Assembly (NCBI RefSeq): GCF_036320485.1
Contig: NZ_CP132911.1
Coordinates: 2,542,001-2,606,000 of the forward strand
DNA length: 64,000 nt
Reading direction: 5' to 3'
Origin: Dyella sp. A6
GTDB lineage: Bacteria; Pseudomonadota; Gammaproteobacteria; Xanthomonadales; Rhodanobacteraceae
This document shows positions 63,463 through 64,000 of this stretch, one piece after another (the stretch's first letter is position 1; each line of letters starts with the position of its first letter). The notes beneath the pieces were generated by a model. That model made no database searches. It saw nothing but the letters and a program-made list of their open reading frames with translations, and was not told the origin of the DNA. The position numbers and the translations under genes are program-made.

Positions 63463-64000
63463 TGGTGGCCCTGGCACGCAAGACCCTGATCTACGAATGG
63501 CGGCGCTTCCTGCCGGCCATCCTGGCGGTGGGCTTCGCCGGCCTGCTGCAGTTGCTGCAGGCCGCACTGGTACTGGGTATCTTCGGCAGTGCCAGCATCT
63601 ACATCACTGGCTCCACCGGGGACCTGTGGGCCGGCTATCCCGGCACGCAGAGCGTCAGCCTGGGCCAGCCGATCGACCGCAGCGTCGCCATGCGGCTGTA
63701 CATGGACCCCGACGTGACCCGGGTCGAGCCGTTCGACTGGGTCGACGGCAACTGGCGCGGCCCGCGCGGCGGTGGCGGCGTGTCGGTGTTCGTGTGCGGC
63801 ATCGATGCCAATGCCGACGGCATGATGTTCGCCCGCAAGCTCACGCCCGCCATGCGCGAACTGCTGAAGCAGCCCGACTCGATCATCGTGGACGAGGCCG
63901 ACCTCGGTACGCTCGGCATCCGCCTGGGCGAAACCGCCAGGATCAACGGCCAGCGCGTGCATGTGGTCGGCATCAGCCACGGCCTGCGCGCCCTCGGCGG
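63462..64000 (+). CDS. ABC exporter permease, FtsX/DevC-like (3' partial)
   Basis: 179 codons visible before the window ends; the ATG shares one base with the upstream stop. MVALARKTLIYEWRRFLPAI leads into TM1 (LAVGFAGLLQLLQAALVLGIF) and then a large periplasmic MacB_PCD-like domain (ITGSTGDLWAGYPGTQSVSL ... IIVDEADLGTLGIRLGETARING). An ATPase and a membrane-fusion subunit should follow or lie nearby. Substrate unknown. Confidence 0.82.
   Translation, partial: MVALARKTLIYEWRRFLPAILAVGFAGLLQLLQAALVLGIFGSASIYITGSTGDLWAGYPGTQSVSLGQPIDRSVAMRLYMDPDVTRVEPFDWVDGNWRGPRGGGGVSVFVCGIDANADGMMFARKLTPAMRELLKQPDSIIVDEADLGTLGIRLGETARINGQRVHVVGISHGLRALG

Overview
The window is about 64 kb of GC-rich chromosome that reads as a gammaproteobacterium of the Xanthomonadales, most likely Rhodanobacteraceae (Rhodanobacter/Dyella/Frateuria type). 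This rests on protein character and on gene orders such as leuS-lptE-holA-nadD ... rsfS-rlmH-maf. No rRNA, tRNA or CRISPR array was seen. Most of it is ordinary core chromosome on both strands with short intergenic gaps and many 1-11 bp overlaps.

Layout: 0-3 kb, amino-acid catabolism (end of a RidA-like deaminase, an N-formylglutamate amidohydrolase, a DadA-like oxidase) plus a tiny His-rich exported protein. 3-5.7 kb, a secreted ChaN/Tiki-like protein, an NlpC/P60 lipoprotein whose ribosome-binding site lies inside a perfect hairpin, and a SlyD-type isomerase. 5.8-16.5 kb, an MFS carrier, two DEAD-box helicases (rhlE, deaD), rimJ, S-formylglutathione hydrolase, an SDR, a YgiD dioxygenase, a Cys-cluster protein, ypfJ, MAPEG and CPBP proteins. 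16.5-31.5 kb, the maf/rlmH/rsfS and nadD/holA/lptE/leuS genes, normally contiguous, separated by about 8 kb of redox and iron-related cargo.

That cargo holds the most interesting system. An ECF sigma factor and a DUF1109/NrsF-like six-TM anti-sigma factor sit next to a Met/Lys-rich MXKDX-repeat exported protein and, divergently, to a dipZ-msrB operon (membrane thiol carrier plus Tat-exported methionine sulfoxide reductase). By eye, the same promoter pattern GTAACC-N16-CGAA occurs upstream of dipZ (exact), upstream of the MXKDX gene (exact) and upstream of the sigma gene (one mismatch). This predicts a small autoregulated regulon for methionine oxidation stress in the envelope. A Fur-box-like site then precedes a DUF3325/DUF3649/PepSY iron-uptake cassette.

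31.5-50 kb carries a pqiA-pqiA-pqiB-pqiC lipid-transport operon with PqiA split in two, a CnoX/YbbN thioredoxin-TPR protein, a second ECF sigma factor coupled to an uncharacterised membrane protein, a DUF502 protein, lrgAB/cidAB with a divergent LysR regulator, an M13 peptidase, rapA, a rhomboid protease, a second NlpC/P60 protein, yggS and an M20 peptidase.

50-53.5 kb is the accessory zone. An apparently intact IS3-family element with an A7 frameshift site sits inside a decayed second IS3-family element. Next to it is an AT-rich, clearly foreign segment with one orphan membrane-anchored ORF and a cluster of palindromes. 53.5-64 kb returns to core: a GNAT enzyme, an M1 peptidase translationally coupled to a membrane protein, a two-component system, an uncharacterised transaminase/HAD-phosphatase pair, and the start of an exporter operon (TolC-like lipoprotein and FtsX-type permease) that runs off the right edge.
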